Shown piece after piece: positions 25,782 through 34,671 of a stretch of 64,000 bases of DNA. A model generated the notes under the pieces. That model saw nothing but the letters and a program-made list of their open reading frames with translations. It had not been told where the DNA came from and searched no databases. Source of the DNA: Oxalobacteraceae bacterium (GTDB lineage Bacteria > Pseudomonadota > Gammaproteobacteria > Burkholderiales > Burkholderiaceae_D); the NCBI GenBank assembly GCA_025352145.1, contig JANXTY010000006.1, positions 62,001 to 126,000 on the forward strand, read 5' to 3'. The position numbers were made by a program, and so were the translations under genes. The stretch's first letter is position 1. Every line of letters starts with the position of its first letter.

Positions 25782-25813
25782 AACAAAAAGCGCCCAATTG
25801 AGCGCTTTTTGTT
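25782..25813. terminator. Bidirectional intrinsic terminator downstream of rpoH
   Basis: AACAAAAAGCGC and GCGCTTTTTGTT form a 12-bp perfect stem around an 8-nt loop. A/T runs flank both arms. It lies 24 bases past the rpoH stop codon. Confidence 0.85.
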
Positions 25814-25836
25814 GGGCAAGGCTAATTTAGCTCTAC

Positions 25837-26736
25837 TTAGAGGTAAGCAGTCAAAGCACCTTTCATCTTTTTCAACGCAGCTGATTCGATCTGACGAATA
25901 CGCTCGGCAGAAACGCCGAATTCATCAGCAAGCGTGTGCAATGTCGCACCAGAGCCATCATCATTAGCCAGCCAGCGTGCTTCTACGATACGGCGCGAGC
26001 GCTCGTCCAGTTTGCTCAAGGCAGCCTCCAATCCCTCCGATTGCAGGCGATGAATCTGGCGAGACTCGAGCACTTTGGTTGGTTCATTCAGGTCAGTCGA
26101 TAGGTAGCCGATTGGGGCAAATTTTTCATCCTCATCGTCAGTAGGTGCTTCAAGGGCAATATCACGACCCGTCAAACGGGTTTCCATTTCGATGACTTCT
26201 TCAGGCTTGACGTTTAACGTCTTTGCGAGCACATCGATTTGAGATGGGGTCATCGCATCTAGGCCTTCTTTATGGCTTCGTAGATTGAAAAACAGCTTGC
26301 GTTGTGCTTTAGTGGTGGCGATTTTCACCAAGCGCCAGTTTTTCAGAATGTATTCATGCATTTCGGCCTTGATCCAGTGCATGGCATAGGAGACCAAACG
26401 TACACCTTGATCCGGGTCGAAGCGTTTCACTGCTTTCATCAGGCCAATATTGCCTTCTTGAATCAGGTCTGCGTGTGGTAAACCATAGCCCAAATATCCC
26501 CGTGCGATAGACACGACTAAGCGCAGGTGCGACAACACCATTTCTTGGGCGGCAGCAAGATCATTATTATCACGTAGACGACGTGCCAGTGACATTTCTT
26601 CTTCATGAGTCAGCATTGGCAACCGGTTGACAGCGGAAATATAAGAATCGAGATTACCCAAATTACCGGTGAAGCCCAAGCCTAAGGCATTATTGCCCAT
26701 AGGGATCAATGCCGATTGTGTGGATGCCACGTTCAT
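25837..26736 (-). CDS. rpoH: RNA polymerase heat-shock sigma factor (sigma-32)
   Basis: The 299-residue sigma factor directs transcription of heat-shock genes. Region 2 reads HADLIQEGNIGLMKAVKRFDP with SYAMHWIKAEMHEYIL, the RpoH-specific box is QRKLFFNLRSHK, and region 4 ends EFGVSAERIRQIESAALKKMKGAL. AAGGAG precedes the ATG. The upstream region carries a CIRCE operator overlapping a sigma-70 promoter, so the gene is probably repressed by HrcA. The terminator at 25782-25813 ends the transcript. Confidence 0.97.
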   Translation of the reverse strand: MNVASTQSALIPMGNNALGLGFTGNLGNLDSYISAVNRLPMLTHEEEMSLARRLRDNNDLAAAQEMVLSHLRLVVSIARGYLGYGLPHADLIQEGNIGLMKAVKRFDPDQGVRLVSYAMHWIKAEMHEYILKNWRLVKIATTKAQRKLFFNLRSHKEGLDAMTPSQIDVLAKTLNVKPEEVIEMETRLTGRDIALEAPTDDEDEKFAPIGYLSTDLNEPTKVLESRQIHRLQSEGLEAALSKLDERSRRIVEARWLANDDGSGATLHTLADEFGVSAERIRQIESAALKKMKGALTAYL

Positions 26737-26809
26737 TCTTTCTCCTTATTTCATATTAAATACGAGCATGCAGAGATGAATAATATCTATCGCCCTCTGT
26801 AATTTGAGT

Positions 26810-26839
26810 ATATTAGCACTCTCTTGGTTTGAGTGCCAA
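26810..26839 (-). promoter_or_regulatory. CIRCE element overlapping the rpoH promoter
   Basis: On the plus strand TTAGCACTC (26813-26821), a 9-nt spacer and GAGTGCCAA (26831-26839) match the HrcA operator TTAGCACTC-N9-GAGTGCTAA with one mismatch. On the minus strand the same segment reads TTGGCA, 18 nt, TAATAT: a sigma-70 promoter inside the operator, 74 bp ahead of the rpoH ATG. HrcA binding would block RNA polymerase directly. Confidence 0.88.
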
Positions 26840-27000
26840 TCGCTATTATAAATTGCTAGCTGACTAATGCTTAGGTCATGTTATATCGTGCACGCTTGCA
26901 CTTGCGTGAATGTCTGGATTTAAACTGGTTTGGTAATCGCGCTATTTGAATTTATATCCGTATCTGGGAATTGTATTCATCACATAGAGTGAGAGACGAT

Positions 27001-27219
27001 TTGAGTAAGCTTATTCCTACTTGCAAGGAAGTACACCGGCTGGTGTCCGAGGGACTTGATCGTGCGCTATCCCCAGCTGAGCGCGTGAGGATGCGAATGC
27101 ATTTATTTGTATGTGTCGCCTGTACCAATTTCAACGTCCAGATGGACACCATTCGAAAAGCAGTACGTCAGATACCCCTGAGCCATAAAGTTGATAAAAA
27201 TAGTGGTTTTAATGAGTAA
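27001..27219 (+). CDS. Small zinc-finger (anti-sigma-factor-like) protein
   Basis: The 72-residue product starts at a TTG with GAGAG upstream and reads MSKLIPTCKEVHRLVSEGLDR... then HLFVCVACTNF. The CxxxH...CxxC arrangement (Cys8, His12, Cys39/Cys42) is that of zf-HC2 zinc-binding anti-sigma domains. Such short proteins occur beside sigma or regulator genes in Burkholderiales. The divergent neighbour is rpoH, but a functional link is not shown. It overlaps the next gene by 8 nt. Confidence 0.65.
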   Translation: MSKLIPTCKEVHRLVSEGLDRALSPAERVRMRMHLFVCVACTNFNVQMDTIRKAVRQIPLSHKVDKNSGFNE

Positions 27220-27424
27220 GTGCCCGCGATGTGGTTTAATATTTTCTTGTGGCGTTGTCGATCATCGTGATCGAGAACGGCAATGTTGGTGCATGATGTT
27301 TCCTCGTTCGATAGAGGGTGGTCTTGTTAGACGTGATGACCAAAATGATGCCACTTGCTATTGTCCCGTGTGTTTGGGGTGGATGAAGGCAGGCGCATCG
27401 AACGGACGCGCAGACAGTCCATAA
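27212..27424 (+). CDS. Cysteine-rich CWC family protein
   Basis: The ATG at 27212 lies inside the end of the preceding gene, so translation is probably coupled. The 70-residue product has CPRCGLIFSCG, a central CWCMMFP and CYCPVCLGWM, the cysteine pattern of the CWC domain (PF14375), likely binding zinc. No function is known for the family. Confidence 0.7.
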   Translation: MSKCPRCGLIFSCGVVDHRDRERQCWCMMFPRSIEGGLVRRDDQNDATCYCPVCLGWMKAGASNGRADSP

Positions 27425-27859
27425 CCTTCCTGGCGTCTATATCGCGCCACCTGCAAAAATAACCTGCTATGTTCAGTTCAACATGGAGATGCGACCTGAA
27501 GTTGGGAGGGATATTTCTTGCTGTTTCTGTTGAATTTTCCCGTCCGTAACTTTTTCAGCGAATTTTGTGCTGATTCGCAGCACCTTCTTATGTCTCGCAC
27601 CTCTGCCTCGCAGAAATTATCTGTTGAGACCAATCCCAACATATAAAACGGTTCCGCGCTGGCCGCCCGTAAGTGGCTGCACGTAATAAAAAGTTAATTT
27701 CCCCCCCCCTGTTTGGAGAAATGAAATACCCCTTATGTGAAATAAGTTATACCTAACACGAAATAAATTATAGATTTTATGAATGTCAGTTATGTACCAT
27801 GCGTATCGTGTTCCATGCTAGTGCCCTAGCCCATAAAAAATATATATAAAGGAGAGAAA
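27425..27859. other. 435-bp intergenic region ahead of the PL4 lyase
   Basis: No gene is supported. The right half is AT-rich and contains a pair of 13-bp direct repeats (27739-27772) and a C-run near 27703. AGGAGAG at 27851 is the ribosome-binding site of the lyase gene. Confidence 0.4.
27739..27772 (+). promoter_or_regulatory. Paired 13-bp direct repeats upstream of the rhamnogalacturonan lyase
   Basis: GAAATAAGTTATA (27739-27751) recurs as GAAATAAATTATA (27760-27772), 12 of 13 identical and exactly 21 bp apart, two helical turns. They lie about 90 bp before the start codon, a likely position for an activator or repressor site. No known regulator motif is recognised. Confidence 0.4.
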
Positions 27860-29494
27860 ATGATTAAGTGTCAATGGCAAGCCATATTGGCGAGCGTCGC
27901 AACGTTTATATTGCTGGCAGGTTGTGGTGGTAGTGACCAGACAAAAACCACTTTGCTGGCTACCACCGGTACCTTCGGGGTTACCTCCAGCGGAGGCTTT
28001 CTGACGGTTGATAGCGGTGCGGGTCTCGTTTTTAAAGTCAAGGAGAGCGGTGGAGATATTAACTCGATCAAATATAACGGCGGGCCGGAACTCCAGTCCC
28101 AAACCAAGGGCTCTCATATCGCTTCTGGCTTGGGTGCCACGGTCACTTCATCGGTTTCTGGCGGTGTCGCTAAAATTACGCTCACGACTCCCACGCTCAC
28201 ACATTACCTTCTCGTGCGGCAAAACGAGAACAATATCTATATGGGTACTTATACCACTGCAGAGCCAGCCGTTGGCGAGTTGCGCTGGATCACTCGGCTT
28301 AACTCCGCTGTGCTAACCAATGTGCCTGCCGAGTCTCATATTCTCAATAACACCGGTGCTATCGAGAGTTCCGACATTTTTGGATTCAGTGATGGTCACA
28401 CGGCTTCTAAATACTACGGCAACCAGCGAAACATCGACCTGTCGATTCGCGGCGTGACCGGTAGCGGCGTCGGCATATTCATGGCCTATGGCAATCGTGA
28501 AAGCGGTTCCGGCGGCCCCTTCTATCGCGATATCCAAAATCAAAGCGGTGGCGACACTGAGGTCTATAACTACATGAACTCTGGCCACAACCAGACTGAG
28601 GCCGACCGTATGGGCTTCCACGGCCCCTATGCTCTGGTCTTTACTACTGGCGCCACCCCAGCGATTCCCGACATGAGCTGGATGAGCACTCAAGGTCTTG
28701 ATGGCTGGGTTGCCACGACTGCTCGGGGTAAAGTGATCGGCAATGGTCTGGCAGGACGCGACACTGCCTATACTTATACCGTCGGCTTCGCTAATCCGAC
28801 TGCGCAATATTGGACCACAGCCGCCGCCGGTAATGGCAGTTTTGGTTCGTACAATATGAAGCCCGGCACTTACACTATGTCGGTCTACAAAGGTGAACTT
28901 GCTGTGTACACTGAGAGCGTGACTGTGACGGCTGGCGCTGCCACCACCCTCAATACGCGCACTATCGTTGATGATCCCGCTACTGACAGTGCCATCTGGC
29001 GCATTGGTAATTGGGATGGAACACCACTAGAGTTGAAGAATGGGATGACATTTAATATCCGTCATCCGTCCGACGTGCGCAATGCATCTTGGGGGCCGGT
29101 CACCTACACTATTGGAGGTGCCACCAATTCTTTCCCGGCTGCTCAGTGGAAGAGTGAGAATAGTCCCACGACAGTTAAGTTTAATTTGACGGCTGCGCAG
29201 GTGGCTGCCCATACGGTACGCATTGGCATCACCGATGCTTATTCTGGCGGTCGTCCCTCGATCACGATTAACTCTTGGGCATCTGCTGTTCCTGCCGCTT
29301 CCACTCAACCTAACTCGCGTAGCCTCACGACCGGTAGCTATCGGGGTAATAACACTCTTTACACCTACGACGTTCCGGCTAGCGCATTCGTGGTAGGTAC
29401 AAATACCATGACGATCTCGGTTGCTTCTGGTTCGAGCGGTACTACTTTCCTCAGCCCTGGCTTTTCTTTCGACGCTGTGGATCTTCTCCTCTAA
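27860..29494 (+). CDS. Rhamnogalacturonan lyase, polysaccharide lyase family 4 (lipoprotein)
   Basis: The 544-residue protein cleaves the rhamnogalacturonan-I backbone of pectin by beta-elimination. A lipobox LLAGC places the lipidated Cys at residue 22. The three PL4 domains follow: an N-terminal beta-supersandwich (about 35-290; FGVTSSGGFLTVDSGAGLVFKV, IYMGTYTTAEPAVGELRW, SKYYGNQRNIDL, GGPFYRDIQNQSG), an FnIII-like segment (about 300-360) and a C-terminal CBM-like jelly roll (about 375-544, RIGNWDGTPLELKNG). Family assignment is clear from these strings. It stands alone between the CWC gene and polA, so it may have been acquired horizontally (inference). Confidence 0.87.
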   Translation: MIKCQWQAILASVATFILLAGCGGSDQTKTTLLATTGTFGVTSSGGFLTVDSGAGLVFKVKESGGDINSIKYNGGPELQSQTKGSHIASGLGATVTSSVSGGVAKITLTTPTLTHYLLVRQNENNIYMGTYTTAEPAVGELRWITRLNSAVLTNVPAESHILNNTGAIESSDIFGFSDGHTASKYYGNQRNIDLSIRGVTGSGVGIFMAYGNRESGSGGPFYRDIQNQSGGDTEVYNYMNSGHNQTEADRMGFHGPYALVFTTGATPAIPDMSWMSTQGLDGWVATTARGKVIGNGLAGRDTAYTYTVGFANPTAQYWTTAAAGNGSFGSYNMKPGTYTMSVYKGELAVYTESVTVTAGAATTLNTRTIVDDPATDSAIWRIGNWDGTPLELKNGMTFNIRHPSDVRNASWGPVTYTIGGATNSFPAAQWKSENSPTTVKFNLTAAQVAAHTVRIGITDAYSGGRPSITINSWASAVPAASTQPNSRSLTTGSYRGNNTLYTYDVPASAFVVGTNTMTISVASGSSGTTFLSPGFSFDAVDLLL

Positions 29495-29612
29495 AGGGTG
29501 GCAATGGGCAGCGTATCGGTTTTATGAAATTCGATGCGCTGCCAATATTCGATCTTGCAAAAGAAGTTTTTTTGATGAGGGGCGTGCCGTGATGCGCAGC
29601 ATACGACTTTGC

Positions 29613-32378
29613 TTAATGCGCCTCATCCCAATTTTTCCCAATTCCGACCTCGGCAGTTAACGGTACTTTCAACTGTGCCACGCCAGCCATCAGTTCCGGC
29701 AATTTCCTCCGTACTAAATCTAGTTCTGCCTCAGGCACTTCCAGCACCAGTTCATCATGTACCTGCATGATCATGAGGGTTTTCATTTTCCCGTGTTCCA
29801 ACCAATCCTGTACCGCAATCATAGATAGTTTGATCAAGTCGGCTGCTGTGCCTTGCATGGGCGCGTTGATGGCGGCGCGTTCGGCACCTTGGCGGCGGGG
29901 ACCGTTGGGGGAATTGATTTCTGGCAGCCACAAGCGTCGACCAAATACGGTTTCAACATAGCCTTGCGCTTTGGCCTGGGCGCGGGTGTCGGCCATGTAT
30001 TGGGCTACACCGGAAAAACGGTTGAAATATTTTTCAATATAGCTTTGGGCCGCAGAACGTTCGATGCCTAGATTTCCAGCAAGGCCAAACGCGCTCATGC
30101 CGTAAATCAATCCGAAATTGATTACCTTCGCGTAGCGTCGTTGTTCGTTGCTCACGTCTGACGCGGCTATGCTGAAAATCTCGGCAGCGGTGGCGCGATG
30201 GATGTCTTCTCCTTCTGCAAAAGCGCGCAGCATGTTCGCATCGCCCGAAATATGCGCCATGATACGCAATTCGATTTGGGAATAATCGGCAGACATGATC
30301 ACGCTACCCAATGGTGCGATGAATGCTTCTCGGATACGCCGGCCTTCCTTGGTACGGATCGGAATGTTCTGCAAATTAGGCTCGTTCGAGGACAAGCGCC
30401 CAGTCACTGCGACGGCCTGCGCATAGTTAGTGTGAACCCGTCCTGTGTCTGGATTGACCATCTTTGGTAGCTTGTCGGTATAGGTCGACTTAAGCTTGGC
30501 CATACCCCGATATTCGAGCAAAATTTTCGGCAATGGATAATCTTCGGCCAGCTTCTGTAATACTTCTTCATCGGTCGATGGCGCGCCTGATGGCGTCTTT
30601 TTTACTACAGGCAATTGCAGTTTATCGAAGAAAATTTCACCGAGTTGTTTGGGCGAATTGAGATTGAATGGTTGGCCTGCCAGCGCGTACGCATTTTGTT
30701 CCAGCTCCAACAGGCGCTTGCCTAATTCATGCGATTGGATCGCCAGCAGGTCACCGTCGATTAGCACACCGTTGCGCTCTATCTTGTGCAGTACGACTGC
30801 GGTTGGCAGTTCAATGGTGCTGTAGATTGTGTTGAGTTTGCTGTCGTTTGCAATATGTGGCCACATCGATTGATGCAATTTAAGCGTGATGTCGGCATCC
30901 TCGGCAGCATATTGCGTGGCACGTTCGATATCGACCTGATCGAAACAGATTTGGGATGCGCCCTTGCCGCACACCTCTTCAAAGCTGATCGTTTTTACAT
31001 TGAGATGGCGGATGGCCAGGCTGTCCATGTCATGACTCTTGTGCGATTCAAACACATATGATTGCAACAAAGTGTCATGCACAATACCGCGCAAAGTTAC
31101 GCCGTGATTGGCGAAAATATGGCTGTCGTATTTGAGGTTCTGGCCCAATTTTGGTTTGTACGCATCCTCCAGCCACGGTTTTAGTTTGGCTAGCACGCTG
31201 TCGCGCGATAATTGTTCTGGCGCATCCTGGTTGCGATGCGCGACTGGAATATAGGCGGCCACACCTGCTTCACAGCAGAGGGAAATCCCCACCAGTTGCG
31301 CGCGCATCGGATCGAGTGATGTGGTTTCGGTATCGACCGAAGTGAGCGCTGCGTCGTTGATTTTTTCCAGCCAATGATCTAGCTGTACCTCGGTCAAGAT
31401 CGTTTCATAATCAGCTGGTGCGGGAGCTGGCGCAGCATCAGTAGAAAATAAATCACCGACGGGGGAGTCGAGCAGGTTCTGCCCGGAGGGCCGTGTGGTT
31501 TGCGGCGTAGCGGTAGGATTGCCAGTCAGTTCGCGCAACCAGGTCTTAAAACCGTAACGCGAGAAAAAGGCAATCATCGCTTCCTTGTCTTCCTCTTTAG
31601 CGGTGAGCGATTCAGGAATCGATACCATGTGCTGCGATAAATCGCAATCGGTTTTGACCGTGATCAGCACTCGTGCCTGCGGCAGCCAGTCCAACGCCTG
31701 GCGCAGATTTTCGCCGACTGCTCCACCGATAGCGTTGGCGTTAGCGACGACACCGTCGAGGGTACTGTACTGCGTCAGCCATTTGACTGCCGTTTTTGGA
31801 CCGACCTTGGCGACACCGGGTACGTTGTCTACCGTATCCCCGATGAGAGTGAGATAATCGACGATGCGTTCTGGCGGGACACCAAATTTAGCAATCACGC
31901 CTGGACGGTCCAGCTTCTCATTGCTCATCGTGTTGATCAGCATGACATGCTCGTTGACCAGTTGCGCCAGATCTTTATCGCCGGTGGATATGACCGTGTT
32001 CATGCCGTTTTTTGCCGCGACTACTGCGAGCGTGCCGATCACGTCATCGGCTTCGACGCCATCCACCATCAGGATCGGCCAGCCCATTGTTCGCACGGCT
32101 TCGTGGATCGGCCCCACCTGCCTGGCTAAGTCTTCCGGCATGGAAGCGCGTTGTGCCTTGTATTCTGGATAGAGATCGTCGCGAAAGGTTTTTCCTTTTG
32201 CGTCGAAAACGCAGGCAATATAACCAGCAGGAAAATCGAGGCGCAAACGCCGTAACATGTTGATCAAGCCATAGATGGCACCGGTAGGCGCACCTTCGGC
32301 ATTGCGCAAATCAGGCAGGGCATGAAATGCGCGGTATAAATAGCTGGAACCATCGACCAACAATAAGGTGTTCTGCAT
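29613..32378 (-). CDS. polA: DNA polymerase I
   Basis: The 921-residue enzyme fills gaps and removes RNA primers. It has the N-terminal 5'-3' exonuclease (LLVDGSSYLYRAFHALP; VDGVEADDVIGTLA), a proofreading 3'-5' exonuclease with intact VDTETTSLDPM, and a polymerase domain with MSADYSQIELRIMAHIS and MIMQVHDELVLEVP. The start codon directly abuts the start codon of the divergent LOG gene (CAT|ATG at 32376-32381), and no ribosome-binding site is visible on this side, so its expression signals lie inside the neighbour. Confidence 0.97.
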   Translation of the reverse strand: MQNTLLLVDGSSYLYRAFHALPDLRNAEGAPTGAIYGLINMLRRLRLDFPAGYIACVFDAKGKTFRDDLYPEYKAQRASMPEDLARQVGPIHEAVRTMGWPILMVDGVEADDVIGTLAVVAAKNGMNTVISTGDKDLAQLVNEHVMLINTMSNEKLDRPGVIAKFGVPPERIVDYLTLIGDTVDNVPGVAKVGPKTAVKWLTQYSTLDGVVANANAIGGAVGENLRQALDWLPQARVLITVKTDCDLSQHMVSIPESLTAKEEDKEAMIAFFSRYGFKTWLRELTGNPTATPQTTRPSGQNLLDSPVGDLFSTDAAPAPAPADYETILTEVQLDHWLEKINDAALTSVDTETTSLDPMRAQLVGISLCCEAGVAAYIPVAHRNQDAPEQLSRDSVLAKLKPWLEDAYKPKLGQNLKYDSHIFANHGVTLRGIVHDTLLQSYVFESHKSHDMDSLAIRHLNVKTISFEEVCGKGASQICFDQVDIERATQYAAEDADITLKLHQSMWPHIANDSKLNTIYSTIELPTAVVLHKIERNGVLIDGDLLAIQSHELGKRLLELEQNAYALAGQPFNLNSPKQLGEIFFDKLQLPVVKKTPSGAPSTDEEVLQKLAEDYPLPKILLEYRGMAKLKSTYTDKLPKMVNPDTGRVHTNYAQAVAVTGRLSSNEPNLQNIPIRTKEGRRIREAFIAPLGSVIMSADYSQIELRIMAHISGDANMLRAFAEGEDIHRATAAEIFSIAASDVSNEQRRYAKVINFGLIYGMSAFGLAGNLGIERSAAQSYIEKYFNRFSGVAQYMADTRAQAKAQGYVETVFGRRLWLPEINSPNGPRRQGAERAAINAPMQGTAADLIKLSMIAVQDWLEHGKMKTLMIMQVHDELVLEVPEAELDLVRRKLPELMAGVAQLKVPLTAEVGIGKNWDEAH

Positions 32379-33152
32379 ATGAGTAATAAAGAAAAAGAGG
32401 GCAAAAATAAAGTCGAAAATAAGAACGGGAAAAATGTGCCGAAATTGCGGCAGGTGACCGATGAGGAACGCGCTACGTCGTTGAAGGCACGCGAGTCATG
32501 GCATATGTTGACGATTATGGCAGAATTTATCGAGTCCACCGAACGCCTTTCCGAAGTGCATCCAGCGGTGACGATATTTGGTTCGGCACGGATTGCGCCT
32601 GAAAATCCCTTATATCAACAATGCCTTGATGTTTCGCGCCGCTTATCTGACGCAGGATTTACCGTTATTTCCGGCGGCGGCCCGGGGATAATGGAGGCCG
32701 CAAATAAGGGCGCGTTCGAGGGCTTGTCTTCTTCGGTCGGTTTGAATATCGAATTGCCGCATGAGCAACGCAACAACCCTTGGCAAAATATATCGATTCG
32801 CTTCCGTCATTTTTTTGCTCGCAAAGTCGCTTTCGTTAAATACGCGGATGCGTATGTCGTGTTCCCTGGGGGATTCGGCACGCTGGACGAATTCACTGAG
32901 GTGCTGGCACTGATTCAGACTGGAAAATCGCGCCGGATACCAGTGATCTTAGTCGGCAGTACCTTCTGGAAAGGTTTGCTCGACTGGCTATCGCACCAAC
33001 TGGTTGGCGACGGCATGATTGCAGAGTCAGACCTGAACATCTTTCAAGTTATGGATGAATCGTCTCATATCGTCGACGCTATTCTTTCCTACTATGAATC
33101 ACGAAACATAGCTCCTTCCGAGGATGAGCGCCAAAAGATGCTCTATTTATAG
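32379..33152 (+). CDS. TIGR00730/LOG-family Rossmann-fold protein
   Basis: LOG proteins release the cytokinin base or related bases from nucleoside 5'-monophosphates. The 257-residue product has SGGGPGIMEAANKGA and FPGGFGTLDEFTEVLAL, the PGGxGTxxE signature. The N-terminus is Lys-rich and variable; AAGGTG lies 8 nt before the ATG at 32379, but a GTG at 32436 is an alternative start. Its ATG abuts that of polA. Substrate is not predictable; nucleotide housekeeping and cytokinin release are both possible. Confidence 0.88.
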   Translation: MSNKEKEGKNKVENKNGKNVPKLRQVTDEERATSLKARESWHMLTIMAEFIESTERLSEVHPAVTIFGSARIAPENPLYQQCLDVSRRLSDAGFTVISGGGPGIMEAANKGAFEGLSSSVGLNIELPHEQRNNPWQNISIRFRHFFARKVAFVKYADAYVVFPGGFGTLDEFTEVLALIQTGKSRRIPVILVGSTFWKGLLDWLSHQLVGDGMIAESDLNIFQVMDESSHIVDAILSYYESRNIAPSEDERQKMLYL

Positions 33153-33233
33153 AGGGATGCCCGTCCCTTTTGTTACAATGGCGTCAAAGAGGTCTCTCGC
33201 CTTTCAACGAAGAATTCAACGAATGCCAAGATC

Positions 33234-33668
33234 ATGCGCACATTCAAATTCCTGTCTTTCCTGCTAGCGTGTATGTCGATGTGCGCTATTTCCACATTGG
33301 TTGCGGCAGAAGAAAAAGCCAAGCCTAATGCCGAGCCACCGAAGCTGGAAAAAATCGACGACACAGTGGAACCGACTGTGACTATTGCACCCTCCAAATC
33401 CAAAAACAGCGTGACTGAGACACGTCGCCAAGGCAAAGTCGTTGAAGTAAAAGTGAAGAGCGGGAAAAGCACCTATTATCTCAAGCCAAACACGCCCGTA
33501 GGCAGCGCACTTCCCGGCGATGCGCAAACCAATACAGTACGCGCCCCACAATGGAAGCTTATGGAATTTGATCTCGGACATAAAAAGAAAACCGAAGTCG
33601 ATGATGTGCCCGACGCAGCCCCCGTACTACCCCCCGCAGTTGAACCAGCATCAGCCCCCCCCAAATAG
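33234..33668 (+). CDS. DUF2782 domain-containing secreted protein
   Basis: The 144-residue precursor has a signal peptide (to about residue 24, LVAAEE) and the DUF2782 core [36 protein letters not shown], followed by a Pro/Ala-rich tail. Betaproteobacterial genomes usually place it next to thrB and polA, as here. Function unknown. Confidence 0.82.
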   Translation: MRTFKFLSFLLACMSMCAISTLVAAEEKAKPNAEPPKLEKIDDTVEPTVTIAPSKSKNSVTETRRQGKVVEVKVKSGKSTYYLKPNTPVGSALPGDAQTNTVRAPQWKLMEFDLGHKKKTEVDDVPDAAPVLPPAVEPASAPPK

Positions 33669-33714
33669 CGTTCCGTTTATTTATCCGATTGCACCACTTT
33701 TACCGAGTTTTCTC

Positions 33715-34671
33715 ATGGCAGTATTTACTCCCGTCAGTCTGGCTGAACTTCGCCAGTGGATGACGCACTTCTCTCTTGGTCAGGCGCACGCGATCAAAGG
33801 CATCGAATCCGGCATTGAAAATAGCAATTTTTTTATCACCACTGATGCAGGGGAATTTGTCCTGACCATTTTTGAACGGCTCAGTTTTCAACAATTGCCG
33901 TTCTACTTAAATTTGATGCGCCATCTGGCCGACCGGCAAGTGTTGGTTCCGGCCCCCGTTGCTAATGTGCATGGCGACCTCCTCGGTACATTGCACGGAA
34001 AGCCCGCATCCATTGTGACCAAACTGACTGGTTCATGTCAGCTAGCGCCTGAAGAAATTCATTGTGCAGAGGTCGGCCGGATGCTGGCAAAAATGCATTT
34101 GGCTGGGCAGGATTTTGCTCTGGTTCAACCCAATCTTCGGGGATTGCCGTGGTGGCGTGAAACAACCCCGGTTGTCCTTCCATTTTTGTCCGAAGACAGT
34201 GCCTCCTTGCTGTGCGTTGAAATGCAATTTCAGGAAGCCTTCGCTGCGTCCGACATTCACGCCCAATTGCCGCGCGGCCCGGTGCATGCCGATCTGTTCC
34301 GTAATAATGTGATGTTTGACGGTGCCCGCTTAAGCGGATTTTTCGATTTTTATTTCGCTGGCTGCGATACCTGGTTATTTGACGTTGCGGTGACTGTCAA
34401 CGACTGGTGTATCGATTTGGCAAGCGGTCAATTTGATGCAGCTCGCCTGGGAGCCTTGCTTGCCGCTTACCATGCGGCGCGCCCCTTCTCCGATGCCGAA
34501 AAGACGGCGTGGCAAGGCACATTGCGCGCTGCTGGACTACGCTTCTGGTTATCGCGGCTCTACGATTTTTATCGGCCGCGTGAAGCAGAGATACTAACGC
34601 CGCACGACCCGCGGCATTTTGAACGCATTGTGCGTGATCGTGCCAGGCAAATTGCGACCCCGTTATTCTGA
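33715..34671 (+). CDS. thrB: Homoserine kinase
   Basis: This APH-fold homoserine kinase phosphorylates homoserine for threonine synthesis. The start is ATG 33715 ([16 protein letters not shown]), where homologues begin; the longer frame runs back into DUF2782. The 318-residue product has [11 protein letters not shown], the catalytic [11 protein letters not shown] and the metal site [15 protein letters not shown]. Its TGA overlaps the next ATG by one base. Confidence 0.94.
   Translation: MAVFTPVSLAELRQWMTHFSLGQAHAIKGIESGIENSNFFITTDAGEFVLTIFERLSFQQLPFYLNLMRHLADRQVLVPAPVANVHGDLLGTLHGKPASIVTKLTGSCQLAPEEIHCAEVGRMLAKMHLAGQDFALVQPNLRGLPWWRETTPVVLPFLSEDSASLLCVEMQFQEAFAASDIHAQLPRGPVHADLFRNNVMFDGARLSGFFDFYFAGCDTWLFDVAVTVNDWCIDLASGQFDAARLGALLAAYHAARPFSDAEKTAWQGTLRAAGLRFWLSRLYDFYRPREAEILTPHDPRHFERIVRDRARQIATPLF

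Noticed and set aside
25706-25801. Possible 31-residue Lys-rich peptide gene (MGALDQNIKNGKQ...)
   Set aside because: No ribosome-binding site, and its end lies inside the rpoH terminator hairpin; probably chance.
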